Source: Natrialba magadii ATCC 43099 (GTDB lineage Archaea; Halobacteriota; Halobacteria; Halobacteriales; Natrialbaceae). Taken from it: DNA of 64,000 nt. The stretch is from the NCBI RefSeq assembly GCF_000025625.1, contig NC_013923.1, positions 1 through 64,000 of the forward strand. The letters are read 5' to 3'. Positions 32,255 to 41,482 of the stretch are shown here, piece by piece (positions within the stretch are counted from its first letter, which is position 1; every line of letters begins with the position of its first letter). The notes under the pieces were generated by a model, which worked only from the letters and a program-made list of their open reading frames with translations, searched no databases and was not told where the DNA came from. Both the position numbers and the translations under genes were made by a program.

Positions 32255-33925
32255 ATGTCCAAGGAAGACACAACATCCGACATCGATCGACGCCGATTCA
32301 TCAAATCGACGGCTGCTATCGGCGCAGCGGGGCTCTTCGCGGGGTGCGTTGGCAGCGACCCAGACGAGCCAGGAGACGGGAGTGGGACGTTCCGGATCGC
32401 GACCTCTGACGAGGTCGAGACGTTCGATCCGCGAATGAATCAGATGGCGTGGTACAGCACGGCTGCACACTACCTGTTCGACTCACTCCTCATGATGGAG
32501 CCCGACGGCAGTGGCACCGTTCCACACCTCGCCGATGGCGAACTCGAGGAGGTCGACGAAACGACGTTCGTTGCAGATATCCGTGATGACGTCACCTTCC
32601 ACAACGGCGACCAACTAACCGCAGAGGACGTGGCGTACTCGCTCAACTGGGTCCGTGACCCGGACAACGACTCGCCCAACCTCTCGAACGTCGAGTTCCT
32701 CGACGAAGCCGAGGCAACCGGCGAGTTCGAAGTCACGCTTCATCTCGAGTACCAGTCTGCACTGATGGAGCGAACACTCGCCGGCATGAACGCCGCGATT
32801 GTGCCGATGGATGTCGCAGAGGAGATGGGTCAGGAGGAGTTCGGTCAGAACCCAATCGGCAGCGGACCGTTCGAACTCGCGAACCACGATCCGTCGGCCA
32901 GCGTCGAACTCACGGCCAACGAAGACTACTTCCTCGGTGAGCCAGCGCTAGATGGACTCGAGTACCGAGTCATTCCGGAGACGGAGGTCGGGTATGTCGA
33001 ACTTTCAACCGGTGACATTCACCAGTCCGGTGTGACGGAGGCGTTGCTCGACGAGGCACAAGAAGACGACAATATCGACGTCTATCAGCTCGACAACTTC
33101 GACTTCCAGGGGTTCCTCGTGAACTGTCTGGACGGGCCGTTCGAGGATGTGCGAGCGCGTGAGGCACTGCAGTATCTCGTCGATTACGACGAGCTGTTGG
33201 TCGGTGCGGTCGGCGAACTCGGCAGCCGGAACTGGGGACACATGCCACAGGGTGTCATCGACGCCTGGGACTTCCCTGCAGACGAGTGGGAGGAGCAGTA
33301 CTATCCCGAGCAGGACCACGACCGCGCAGTTGAACTCTTCGAGGAGGCCGGTCTTGGCACCGACTTTGACGTCGAGATTACCTCGCAGTCGGGCGAAGCG
33401 ACGACTGGACGGGCGACCGTGCTCCAGAACGAGTTCGAGGAAGTTGGAATCAACGCCACGGTAAGCGAGATTTCAGACGGTGAGTGGCTGGATTCGCTCG
33501 ATACCGGTGACTTCGACATCACCACGTACGGCTGGGGTGGCAACGACGACCCGGACGGCTACTACTACCACATGTTCCGTGACACCGCGAACGACGATGG
33601 TGGTATGAGCGACGATGTCGTCGGCCACTCCTCGATCGGCTACCTTTACGAGGGCGCTCGTGAGCGTGGCGACGAGGAGACGCTCGAGGATCTCGAGCGG
33701 CTCGACGAGATCGTTCGTGCAGCGCGGCAGACGACGGACCGAGACGAACGCTACGAGTACTACGTCGAAGCTGTCGACCTCCTCATGCCGCTCTATCCGG
33801 TTCTCGGTGTGTACTCCGCCGAGAGCGCGACTGGCGTCCACACGGACGTACAGGATTACGAGCCGAGCCCGTTCGGCGAGCAGGAAGCGTTCAACCAGTG
33901 GCAAGAGGCGCGGATCGACGACTAG
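32255..33925 (+). CDS. dppA: peptide ABC transporter substrate-binding lipoprotein, copy 2
   Basis: This 556-residue paralogue of the preceding gene has the same Tat/lipobox N-terminus (MSKEDTTSDIDRRRF) and the same C-terminus (SPFGEQEAFNQWQEARIDD), with most differences in the middle third. Divergence in residues 150-320 and 375-420 could change peptide preference. The frame is open to 32171, but the ATG at 32255 matches copy 1. It is 42 bases from dppB and shares its direction, so it is the copy most directly linked to the permease genes. Confidence 0.93.
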   Translation: MSKEDTTSDIDRRRFIKSTAAIGAAGLFAGCVGSDPDEPGDGSGTFRIATSDEVETFDPRMNQMAWYSTAAHYLFDSLLMMEPDGSGTVPHLADGELEEVDETTFVADIRDDVTFHNGDQLTAEDVAYSLNWVRDPDNDSPNLSNVEFLDEAEATGEFEVTLHLEYQSALMERTLAGMNAAIVPMDVAEEMGQEEFGQNPIGSGPFELANHDPSASVELTANEDYFLGEPALDGLEYRVIPETEVGYVELSTGDIHQSGVTEALLDEAQEDDNIDVYQLDNFDFQGFLVNCLDGPFEDVRAREALQYLVDYDELLVGAVGELGSRNWGHMPQGVIDAWDFPADEWEEQYYPEQDHDRAVELFEEAGLGTDFDVEITSQSGEATTGRATVLQNEFEEVGINATVSEISDGEWLDSLDTGDFDITTYGWGGNDDPDGYYYHMFRDTANDDGGMSDDVVGHSSIGYLYEGARERGDEETLEDLERLDEIVRAARQTTDRDERYEYYVEAVDLLMPLYPVLGVYSAESATGVHTDVQDYEPSPFGEQEAFNQWQEARIDD

Positions 33926-33967
33926 CTGGCCAGCCACATTCACTGATGGCAATCATTTCGTATACAG

Positions 33968-34918
33968 ATGGGACTGCTTAGATACGCCCTTCGACGCTTC
34001 GTTCAGATCATCCCGGTCCTGTTCGGTATCGTGACGCTGATGTTCGTCATGATGCACGCGCTGCCGGGTGATCCCGTTCGCCTCTATCTCGGTACCGAAC
34101 CGGGCCAGGAGCTGGCGGACGATCTGATCGCAAGCTACGGCTTCGACAGGCCGCTTCACGAACAGTACTTCGATTACCTCGTCCGCCTCGGGCAGGGAGA
34201 CCTCGGTCAGTCGTTCGTCTACAACCGCCCAGTGTCGGATCTCATCTGGGAGCGAATGGAGCCGACGCTCGTCGTGATGGGGCTTTCCTACCTCGTTGCG
34301 CTTCCGATGGCGATCGGTCTCGGCATCTACGGCGCGGCACGCCACAACGAAGCCGGTGACCACGCTTCCCGCTTCGCCGGACTCGCCGGCATCTCCACGC
34401 CAAACTTCTGGCTGGCACTGATGCTGATCTACGTGGTGACGTACCATCTCGAGTTGTTACCGGCGTCAGGGTATACCTCGCCGTTTATCGATCCGGTGGA
34501 GTCGCTGACGCTGCTCATCATGCCCGTCATCACCCTTGCGACAGCCCAGACGGCGCTGCTCATGCGGATGACGCGCTCGAGTATGATCGAGGAGCTTCGG
34601 GCGGACTACATCGAGACGGCACGTGCCTACGGGATTCCCGAGCGGAAGGTACTGATACGACACTCGTTCCGCAACGCGTTGTTACCCCTGGTGACGATCG
34701 TTGGGCTCCAGGTCTCGACGTTACTCGGCGGGAGCGTCATCGTCGAAGAGATTTTCGCTATCCCCGGACTGGGACGGCTGTTCTTCGACTCGCTCATCGA
34801 TCAGGACTACTCCGTCGCCGTCGGAGTGACGTTGTTCTTCTCGACGTTGTTCCTGATCGGCGTCGTGCTCACCGACATCGCGTACGCGTACATCGACCCA
34901 CGGATCAAGTATGATTGA
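33968..34918 (+). CDS. dppB: peptide ABC transporter permease DppB
   Basis: The 316-residue protein has six membrane segments and the DppB-type N-terminus MGLLRYALRRFVQIIPVLFG. The cytoplasmic EAA loop reads ADYIETARAYGIPERKVL and the conserved end is DIAYAYIDPRIKYD. It forms the translocation channel together with the next permease. Confidence 0.95.
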   Translation: MGLLRYALRRFVQIIPVLFGIVTLMFVMMHALPGDPVRLYLGTEPGQELADDLIASYGFDRPLHEQYFDYLVRLGQGDLGQSFVYNRPVSDLIWERMEPTLVVMGLSYLVALPMAIGLGIYGAARHNEAGDHASRFAGLAGISTPNFWLALMLIYVVTYHLELLPASGYTSPFIDPVESLTLLIMPVITLATAQTALLMRMTRSSMIEELRADYIETARAYGIPERKVLIRHSFRNALLPLVTIVGLQVSTLLGGSVIVEEIFAIPGLGRLFFDSLIDQDYSVAVGVTLFFSTLFLIGVVLTDIAYAYIDPRIKYD

Positions 34919-35047
34919 CGTAGCACAGAACCCACCGACGGCATCGTCGGTTGCGACACCAGACACAGCAGTAGCACCGGCACCGGCACTGACACCGATA
35001 CTGACACTGACGCCGATACCGACACTAACGCCGTGGAGGGATGACCA
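34919..35047 (+). repeat. intergenic simple repeat between dppB and dppC
   Basis: From about 34955 to 35035 the sequence is a chain of six-base words such as GACACC, GATACT, GACACT, GACGCC and GGCACC. The same repeat type codes for Asp-Thr runs in other genes of this window. Confidence 0.75.
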
Positions 35048-36127
35048 ATGAGCGGCGAAGAGAACCGTGTCGGCGACGCAGAACTCTCCACCAACGGCCG
35101 TGTGCTTGGAACGCTCGCGAAGCTCAGGCACAGCCCAACGTCGGTCGCTGGGCTCCTCATCGTCGGCCTCCTCGTTGCGATGGCGATCTTCAGCGCGATC
35201 GACAGCTTCCTGTTCAACCGCACGATCATCACGTGGCTCCACGCCGATCCGCACGCGATGGATCAGAGTATGCGCTACTCCGAACCGTCGCGAGAGCATC
35301 CGTTTGGAACCGACCGCTACGGTCGCGACGTGTTCGCGCGGATCATCTATGGCAGTCGAACGGCGCTGACGATCGGCATCCTCGCGGTCGGCATCAGCTT
35401 CGTCGGCGGCGTCATCATCGGCGCGATCTCGGCGTACTTCGGCGGCTACGTCGACGACGGCCTCATGCGAACCGTCGAGGTCCTGTACGCGATTCCGGGC
35501 CTCGTCCTCGCGATGATCTTCATGGCGATCTTCGGTCCAAGTATCTACAACCTCTTCATCGCCTACGGGATCGTCGGCATTCCGGCGTACGCCCGGGTGA
35601 TGCGCTCCGAAGTACTCTCCTTGCGAGACCGCCAGTACGTCGAGGCGGCCAAACTCGCAGGGCTGCCGCGACGAACGATCCTCTTCCGCGAGATCGTTCC
35701 CAACGGCCTCGCACCGGTCGTGGTGCAGGCGACGCTGTCGATGGGGACCGTCATCATCGGCGCAGCGGCGCTCTCGTTCCTCGGCTTCGGTGTGCAACCG
35801 CCGACGCCTGACTGGGGCCGAATGCTCGCGGACGGCCGGACGGCGCTGCTCGTCGCGTGGTGGGTCGCGCTGTTCCCCGGCATCATGATCTTCCTCACAG
35901 TTATGGGATTCAACATGCTCGGCGACGGATTGCGAGACGTAATGGATCCGAAAACGACCGTCGAAGACGTCGGCTACGAGGATTTCGATGTCGACTCGAT
36001 CCTCGAGGACGATGGCCACGGCGAGCTCTCACCGAACGAGGGTGACCGCCAGCAAGCGGCAACCGACGGTGGTCTCGAGCACCATGGCACGGAATCATCG
36101 ACGACGGAGCGAGGTGATCGTTCATGA
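35048..36127 (+). CDS. dppC: peptide ABC transporter permease DppC
   Basis: The 359-residue protein has an N-terminal helix, a loop with the DppC hallmark EHPFGTDRYGRDVFARIIYG, five further helices and the EAA loop RQYVEAAKLAGLPRRTILF. After the usual end (GDGLRDVMDPK) it carries an acidic hydrophilic tail of about 60 residues. Its stop overlaps the next gene by four bases (ATGA). Confidence 0.95.
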   Translation: MSGEENRVGDAELSTNGRVLGTLAKLRHSPTSVAGLLIVGLLVAMAIFSAIDSFLFNRTIITWLHADPHAMDQSMRYSEPSREHPFGTDRYGRDVFARIIYGSRTALTIGILAVGISFVGGVIIGAISAYFGGYVDDGLMRTVEVLYAIPGLVLAMIFMAIFGPSIYNLFIAYGIVGIPAYARVMRSEVLSLRDRQYVEAAKLAGLPRRTILFREIVPNGLAPVVVQATLSMGTVIIGAAALSFLGFGVQPPTPDWGRMLADGRTALLVAWWVALFPGIMIFLTVMGFNMLGDGLRDVMDPKTTVEDVGYEDFDVDSILEDDGHGELSPNEGDRQQAATDGGLEHHGTESSTTERGDRS

Positions 36128-37173
36128 GCCTCCTCGAGGTCGAAGACCTGCAGACGTACTTCTTCACGTCCGATGGCGTCGTGCGCGCGGTCGACGGTGT
36201 GAGCTTCGAGGTCGAAACCGGTGAATCGCTGGGACTCGTCGGCGAGAGTGGCGCTGGAAAGAGCGTCGCCGTCAAGAGTCTCATGGGGCTGATCCGAGAA
36301 CCTGGTCGGATCGTCAACGGGAGCATCAAGTACGACGGCCAGGAGCTGACCGACCTCAGCGAGCAGGAACTCAGACGAGACATTCGCGGCAACGAAATCT
36401 CGATCATCTTCCAGGACGCGATGTCCGCGCTCAACCCCGTCTTCACCGTCGGTGAGCAGATCGAGGAAGTCATCGTCGAGAACACAGACCGGTCGCCGAA
36501 AGAGGCACGCGAGCGAGCGATCGAACTCCTCGACGACGTCGGCATCCCGGATCCGGAACAGCGGATCGACGAGTATCCACACCAGTACTCCGGCGGGATG
36601 CAACAGCGAGCGATGATCGCGATGGCGCTCGCCTGTGACCCACAACTGATCATTGCCGACGAGCCAACGACAGCGCTCGACGTGACCATTCAGGCAGGAA
36701 TCCTCGAACTGTTCGAGGATATCAAAGAGAAGTACGAGACGAGCATGGTGTACGTCACGCACGACCTCGGCGTCGTCAGAGAGGTCTGTGACCGTGTAGC
36801 CGTCATGTATCTCGGCCGAGTGGTCGAATCCGCTCCGTACGAGGAACTGTACCGAAACCCGAAACACCCCTACACCCAGTCGCTGATCAACTCGGTCGTC
36901 ACGCCGGACGAGACGCTCGACGAACTCAATCCGATCGGCGGAACCATGCCGAGTGCAGTGTCGCCACCCTCCGGCTGCCGGTTCCGAACACGATGTTCGG
37001 TCGAGTTCGGCGAGTGCTCGCAGTTGACTCCGCCGCTGTACGATGTCAGCGACGACGAGACGCATACGGCCGCCTGCCTCCGATACGATGAGGGTGTCGA
37101 ACGCGAGGAGCCGGCGTTACACGAGTCGACAACCAGCGGGCCGGCCGTCGTGGAGGAATCGACAGATGATTGA
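36124..37173 (+). CDS. dppD: peptide ABC transporter ATPase DppD
   Basis: The 349-residue protein has Walker A GESGAGKSVAVKS (39-51), the signature YSGGMQQRAMIAMALA, Walker B LIIADEPTTALDVT and the oligopeptide ATPase C-terminal Cys segment (GCRFRTRCSVEFGECSQLTP ... AACL). It pairs with DppF to power import. The next gene starts 84 bases later, after a GAGACC-type simple repeat. Confidence 0.96.
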   Translation: MSLLEVEDLQTYFFTSDGVVRAVDGVSFEVETGESLGLVGESGAGKSVAVKSLMGLIREPGRIVNGSIKYDGQELTDLSEQELRRDIRGNEISIIFQDAMSALNPVFTVGEQIEEVIVENTDRSPKEARERAIELLDDVGIPDPEQRIDEYPHQYSGGMQQRAMIAMALACDPQLIIADEPTTALDVTIQAGILELFEDIKEKYETSMVYVTHDLGVVREVCDRVAVMYLGRVVESAPYEELYRNPKHPYTQSLINSVVTPDETLDELNPIGGTMPSAVSPPSGCRFRTRCSVEFGECSQLTPPLYDVSDDETHTAACLRYDEGVEREEPALHESTTSGPAVVEESTDD

Positions 37174-37257
37174 GACCGAGACCGAGACCAGGACTGAGAC
37201 TAACGCTGGCGCTGCGACCGAGACACAACTGCAAACTGACCACAACCGAGGTGCGCT
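37174..37257 (+). repeat. GAGACC-type simple repeat between dppD and dppF
   Basis: From the dppD stop to about 37235 the sequence is built from GAGACC/GAGACT/GCGACC words, another example of the six-base simple repeats of this genome. Confidence 0.6.
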
Positions 37258-38943
37258 ATGAGTACGATCGATCGAACCGACGATGGGGGAACCAGTAGGA
37301 CGAACCGTGCCAACGACCGGGCTAGCGGGTCCAATCAGGAGCCGTTGCTCGAGGTCTCCGATCTTCAGAAACACTTCCCGGTGAACTCGGGGCTGTTCTC
37401 GTCGATCCGATTCGATCCGGACTCGGGAACGTTCCCGTTCCGCTACGACCAGTCGAGCGTGAAAGCCGTCGACGGCGTTGACTTCGAACTACGCCCCGGC
37501 GAGACGCTCGGCATCGTCGGCGAATCCGGCTGCGGGAAGTCGACGCTTGCACGCACCATTCTCGGCCTCGAGGAGCCAACTGCGGGCGACATCACCTTCG
37601 ACGGGCAACCGACGAACGAGATTCCCGAAGGCGAGTTCCGCAAGCGAACGCAGATGGTGTTCCAGGATCCCCAGTCGAGTCTGAACCCGCGCCGAAAGGT
37701 CGGCCACATTATCGAAGACCCACTCGAGGGAACCGACTGGCCACGGTCCGAGCCGTCGGTCCGTGCCGACGCCGAGGTTCGAACGGAGCGCCTCGGTGAC
37801 TATACGGTCGACGCCACGGTCGACGGCGATGCAGACCTCGTCCTCGATCCGGTCGACGGCGTCGCAACGGTCTTGCTGACGGTCCGCCCCGACGGCGGTC
37901 CCGACGACCAAGCGATCCAAACGGCCGACGACGTCGCCGTCGAACTCCCCTGGGGGTTCGACGCTACCGTCACCGTCGACGACACCCAGCGAACGATCGA
38001 CGTCGACGTTTCCGTCTCCGCCTCCAAAGCCGACCTTCGGCGCGAGCGCGCACTCGAGTTACTCGAGCAGGTCGGCCTCAAACGCGAGTACTACGACCGC
38101 CATCCCCACGAGTTCTCCGGGGGGCAACGTCAGCGGATCAACCTCGCGCGGGCGCTGTCGATCAATCCGGATCTCGTCGTGGCGGACGAGCCGGTTAGCG
38201 GACTCGACGTGAGTGTGCAGGCCCAGATCCTCAACCTGATGGACGACTTGCAGGAGGAGTACGGGCTAACGTACCTCCTGATTTCCCACGACCTGAGCGT
38301 CGTTCGGTACGTTGCCGACCGCGTGGCCGTAATGTATCTGGGAGAGTTCGTCGAAATGGCACCGACGGAGGAGCTGTTCACCGAGCAGTACCATCCCTAC
38401 GCCAGGGCGCTGTTGAGCGCCGTGCCGAACCCTGACCCCGATCAGCCGGGGATCGAATCGGTGATTCAGGGGAACGTGCCGAGTGCTTCCGATCCGCCGC
38501 GGGGCTGTCGGTTCCACACGCGTTGTCCGTCGTTCATCCTGCCGGACGGCTTCAGCACCGAGGGGTACGAGGCGTACGACGAACTCCTCGAGGCTGTCCG
38601 TGAGAAGGAACTCGAGGGGAGCGATCCGGACGCGATTGTCGAGACCTATCTCGGGGATATCGACGCGAGTGCGTCTGCTGACACCGCTACCGACGCCGCC
38701 GGCGATGGCGGTGCGATTCCACCCGCCGCAAGGTCGGACGCGCGCCAGGCCGTCGAACGCGCACTCGCGGGCGACTGGACGGCTGCCAGAGAGCGTCTCG
38801 AGGCTCACGAATCGGTCTGTCAGTCTGTAACGCCGGCGCTCGACCCTGCCGCCAGAACCGGTAGTGAAAGCGCTGGCGGAACCGAACGGTTGACGGCGTG
38901 TCATCTCGAAGTAACTGACCAGGGAGGCATCCGTGAGCCGTAA
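37258..38943 (+). CDS. dppF: peptide ABC transporter ATPase DppF with two large insertions
   Basis: At 561 residues this is about 200 longer than usual. Walker A is GESGCGKSTLART (about 88-100), the Q-loop is QMVFQDPQSSLNPR, the signature FSGGQRQRINLARALS and Walker B LVVADEPVSGLDVS. A block of about 100 residues (about 160-262; for example DYTVDATVDGDADLVLDP) is inserted between the Q-loop and the signature, in the helical subdomain; its alternating pattern suggests beta strands. A second insert of about 80 residues splits the C-terminal Cys segment (GCRFHTRCP ... HESVCQSVTP). The end overlaps the next gene by 11 bases. Confidence 0.93.
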   Translation: MSTIDRTDDGGTSRTNRANDRASGSNQEPLLEVSDLQKHFPVNSGLFSSIRFDPDSGTFPFRYDQSSVKAVDGVDFELRPGETLGIVGESGCGKSTLARTILGLEEPTAGDITFDGQPTNEIPEGEFRKRTQMVFQDPQSSLNPRRKVGHIIEDPLEGTDWPRSEPSVRADAEVRTERLGDYTVDATVDGDADLVLDPVDGVATVLLTVRPDGGPDDQAIQTADDVAVELPWGFDATVTVDDTQRTIDVDVSVSASKADLRRERALELLEQVGLKREYYDRHPHEFSGGQRQRINLARALSINPDLVVADEPVSGLDVSVQAQILNLMDDLQEEYGLTYLLISHDLSVVRYVADRVAVMYLGEFVEMAPTEELFTEQYHPYARALLSAVPNPDPDQPGIESVIQGNVPSASDPPRGCRFHTRCPSFILPDGFSTEGYEAYDELLEAVREKELEGSDPDAIVETYLGDIDASASADTATDAAGDGGAIPPAARSDARQAVERALAGDWTAARERLEAHESVCQSVTPALDPAARTGSESAGGTERLTACHLEVTDQGGIREP

Positions 38944-40306
38944 CGAACAGCGACCGACCGAACAGGCCCCGTCCGAATCCCAGTCCGAGTCGCTGGTCGA
39001 GTCGGTGTTTCCGAACCTCGACCGGATAAGCGCGAGCGTCTACGCCGCCGATTTGCGGACCGGCGAGCCGATCGTGGCGGCGAACCCGAACATCCCACTG
39101 TTGCCGGCCTCGAACACGAAACTCGTCACGGCAGCACGGGCGTTCGACGAACTCGGGCCGGCTTACCGGTTCGAAACGACGCTGCACGCAGACGGTCCGA
39201 TACAGGAGGGCCACCTCCTCGGTGACCTCGTCTTGACGGGATACGGCGCGGCGGATCTCTCGCAGGGAGATCTGCTGGCACTCGCCGAGGACATCGCAGA
39301 TGCTGGCATCGACACCGTCGCCGGCGAACTCGTCATCGATGCCTCCGCGTTCGACCGCCAGTCGCTCGGACCCGGCTGGACCTGGGACGACGGCCAGTTC
39401 GAGTACGGCGCGAAGAGTACGCCACTCGCGCTCGAACGGAACACGGTCGATATCACCGTCAGCCACCGCAACGGCTCGGTGACCGTCGACGCCTCGCCGA
39501 CCTCAGAGATCGTCCGGATCGAATCGGATGTCACGACGGGACCGACCGAACAGCTCGAGGTGTACAAGAAACGCGCCTCCGAGGTCATCCGCGTCGAGGG
39601 GCAGATCCCACCCGGCGAGACGACCGTCGAGGCGAGCCCCGTCGACGATCCGATGATGCACGCCGGCTCGCTGCTCCGGCAAGCACTCGAGTCCACCGGC
39701 GTCACAATCGACGGCTGGACCCGGATCGAACACGACCCGGTCGACACCGATGGCCCACCCTGTGCGGCCGTCGAGTCCTCGCCGCTTTCCGCACAGGTTC
39801 GCACTATGCTCGTCACCTCGGACAACTTCGTCGCCGAGCAACTCGCGCGAACGGTCGCGCTCGAACTCGACGGTGAGGGCTCCTGGAACGCCTGGGAAAC
39901 CCACGTCAATGACTTTCTGGAGGCCCGCGGTGCTGACGCCGCCCATCTCCGAGACGGCTCTGGCCTCTCGCGATATAATCTCCTGTCGGCCTCGGGTATC
40001 GCCGCCGTACTCGAGTGGAGCCTCGACCAGCCCTGGGGCGATCGGTACCGCCGGTCGCTCCCGCTGGCTGGCGTCGAGGGCACTGTCAGCAACCGACTCG
40101 AGGATGCGCCGCTCCCAGTCAGAGCGAAGACCGGCACGCTCACGGGGGTTCGAACGCTCTCGGGCTACGTCGAGAATCGGGAGAACGAGCCCGAGATTGT
40201 CTTCTCGTGTCTCCTCTCGAATCTCACGGGCGAGCACGAGGCGACCGCAACAGATCGTATCGACGACCTGGTCGAGTCGATTATCGAGGCGGCTGCACTC
40301 GAGTGA
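38933..40306 (+). CDS. S13-family D-Ala-D-Ala carboxypeptidase/endopeptidase (PBP4/DacB-like), cytoplasmic
   Basis: The 457-residue protein has the three penicillin-binding motifs in order: SNTK (S60, K63), SDN in TSDNFVAEQL and KTG in VRAKTGTLTGVR. Length and spacing between SxxK and SxN, where PBP4 carries extra domains, fit the S13 family (DacB). It has no signal peptide or membrane anchor and starts with a GTG inside the dppF gene, so it probably acts in the cytoplasm on imported peptides. Haloarchaea lack murein, so cell-wall synthesis is not its job; removal of terminal D-Ala from murein peptides is the natural inference. Confidence 0.93.
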   Translation: MSRNEQRPTEQAPSESQSESLVESVFPNLDRISASVYAADLRTGEPIVAANPNIPLLPASNTKLVTAARAFDELGPAYRFETTLHADGPIQEGHLLGDLVLTGYGAADLSQGDLLALAEDIADAGIDTVAGELVIDASAFDRQSLGPGWTWDDGQFEYGAKSTPLALERNTVDITVSHRNGSVTVDASPTSEIVRIESDVTTGPTEQLEVYKKRASEVIRVEGQIPPGETTVEASPVDDPMMHAGSLLRQALESTGVTIDGWTRIEHDPVDTDGPPCAAVESSPLSAQVRTMLVTSDNFVAEQLARTVALELDGEGSWNAWETHVNDFLEARGADAAHLRDGSGLSRYNLLSASGIAAVLEWSLDQPWGDRYRRSLPLAGVEGTVSNRLEDAPLPVRAKTGTLTGVRTLSGYVENRENEPEIVFSCLLSNLTGEHEATATDRIDDLVESIIEAAALE

Positions 40307-40862
40307 GACATCGTTTCGACACGACGTTCATACTGTCGGACAAATATCGTGAATACCTGATCGCGTCTCGATGTTTGTCGTTGGTTGCGACGGCAACTCG
40401 AGTGCAATCGGCGTGTGAACCGTTTTGTCCGACAGTACAGCAGTAACAGGGTAGTGGTGTGGCTTCTCTCGTGGGCTTCCTGAATGTGGTCTTCGATTCG
40501 CGTCGACACTGGGAAGCGAACGTCTGCTGGATTCGAATCGAATACCAGGAGTGAAGAACGACGAGAAGCCGCTACGGTTCACGCTCGCACGTGGAACCAG
40601 ACGACGGACGAACCCGTTTGCAGGTTGCCGGTTCGGCTGTAAACCTATTCGGCGACTCTCGGTTCTTCGAGAACCCTCGTACCTGCTAGGAGTTACTGTT
40701 TCTTGTAGTCCCGATTTAACGAATCCACTCGCGCAAGCCCCGATTCAGCAACTTCACTGGATATCAAACCAGACCATTATTAGTAAAATAATAAAAATAT
40801 GTGTTTACCTATTCGACCACTATCATTTCAGTAGGTATTTTTACTATGTACTATAACTATAA
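40307..40862. other. intergenic region with an inverted-repeat element
   Basis: It contains the 14-base inverted repeats at 40331/40424 and then A/T-rich DNA (40760-40870), with no convincing gene. A frame at 40551-40856 has no family resemblance and runs into the A/T-rich part. Confidence 0.55.
40331..40437. mobile_element. possible second hairpin-ended mobile element (single copy)
   Basis: TACTGTCGGACAAA at 40331-40344 and its exact complement TTTGTCCGACAGTA at 40424-40437 enclose 79 bases with no gene. TA at both outer ends is consistent with insertion at TA. The ends differ from the 80-base family. There is only one copy in the window, so the assignment rests on the perfect terminal inverted repeats. 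Confidence 0.6.
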
Positions 40863-41333
40863 CTCATTAATAGAAGAAAACTCATTAAACTCACGGCCGT
40901 CCCCGTAGCTTGTGGTTTAGCTGGCTGCAATGCGTTGAGTCCCAGCGAAGAAGATGGAAACTCGGATATCGAACTAAACAACATCCACATCTACGCTCAC
41001 CCCTCTGTAGAAGGATACGAACCGATCGATGTCGGAGTTACTGCTGAGCGGGATGGCAGTGAGGTTTATGACGAAAACCACACGATTTCCGACCCGTCTA
41101 CCATGGAGGGGTTCGAAATTAGTGAACAGTGGATGGAATCCCGTGCCGAGTACAGTGTCACAGTTACGACTTCAATCCACGACGAACCAGAGGTATTCAC
41201 CTCGAAAGAGTACGAAGATCGCGTTTCTAATGGTTCCCAGGAGGAGCAGCACTGTATCGATCTCAAATTTCGAATAACACCCTCTACAATCAGAGCTGCG
41301 CCGATATCTGGGTTTTGCTCGACCGATTCGTAA
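40863..41333 (+). pseudogene. Tat-type lipoprotein gene without a normal start codon
   Basis: The open frame reads LINRRKLIKLTAVPVACG, then LAGCNALSPSEEDGNSD and on to a 120-residue mature part (NNIHIYAHPSVEGYEPIDVG). NRRKLIK plus LAGC is a textbook Tat lipobox, but no ATG, GTG or TTG stands before the twin Arg, and a stop lies at 40860. A TTG at 40935 would start after the lipid-anchored Cys. Either an ATT start at 40866 is used or a small deletion removed the start, making this a decayed gene. A/T-rich DNA precedes it. The mature sequence is not recognised. Confidence 0.65.
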
Positions 41334-41482
41334 CTGGTGATGGACAGATCGCGTCTATGTCGTCTGGGGCCTGGTCCCTAGTCCCTCTCAGCCGTCTGAC
41401 CCTTGAAACCTATCGCGTCAATTCACTCGCGTCGCGTTCACGACACCACGTGATGCCAGCGGCCGCGTCTCTCGAGTGGTGC

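Noticed and set aside
40551-40856. A 101-residue plus-strand frame
   Set aside because: Arg/Cys-rich then A/T-rich without any family pattern; no promoter spacing.
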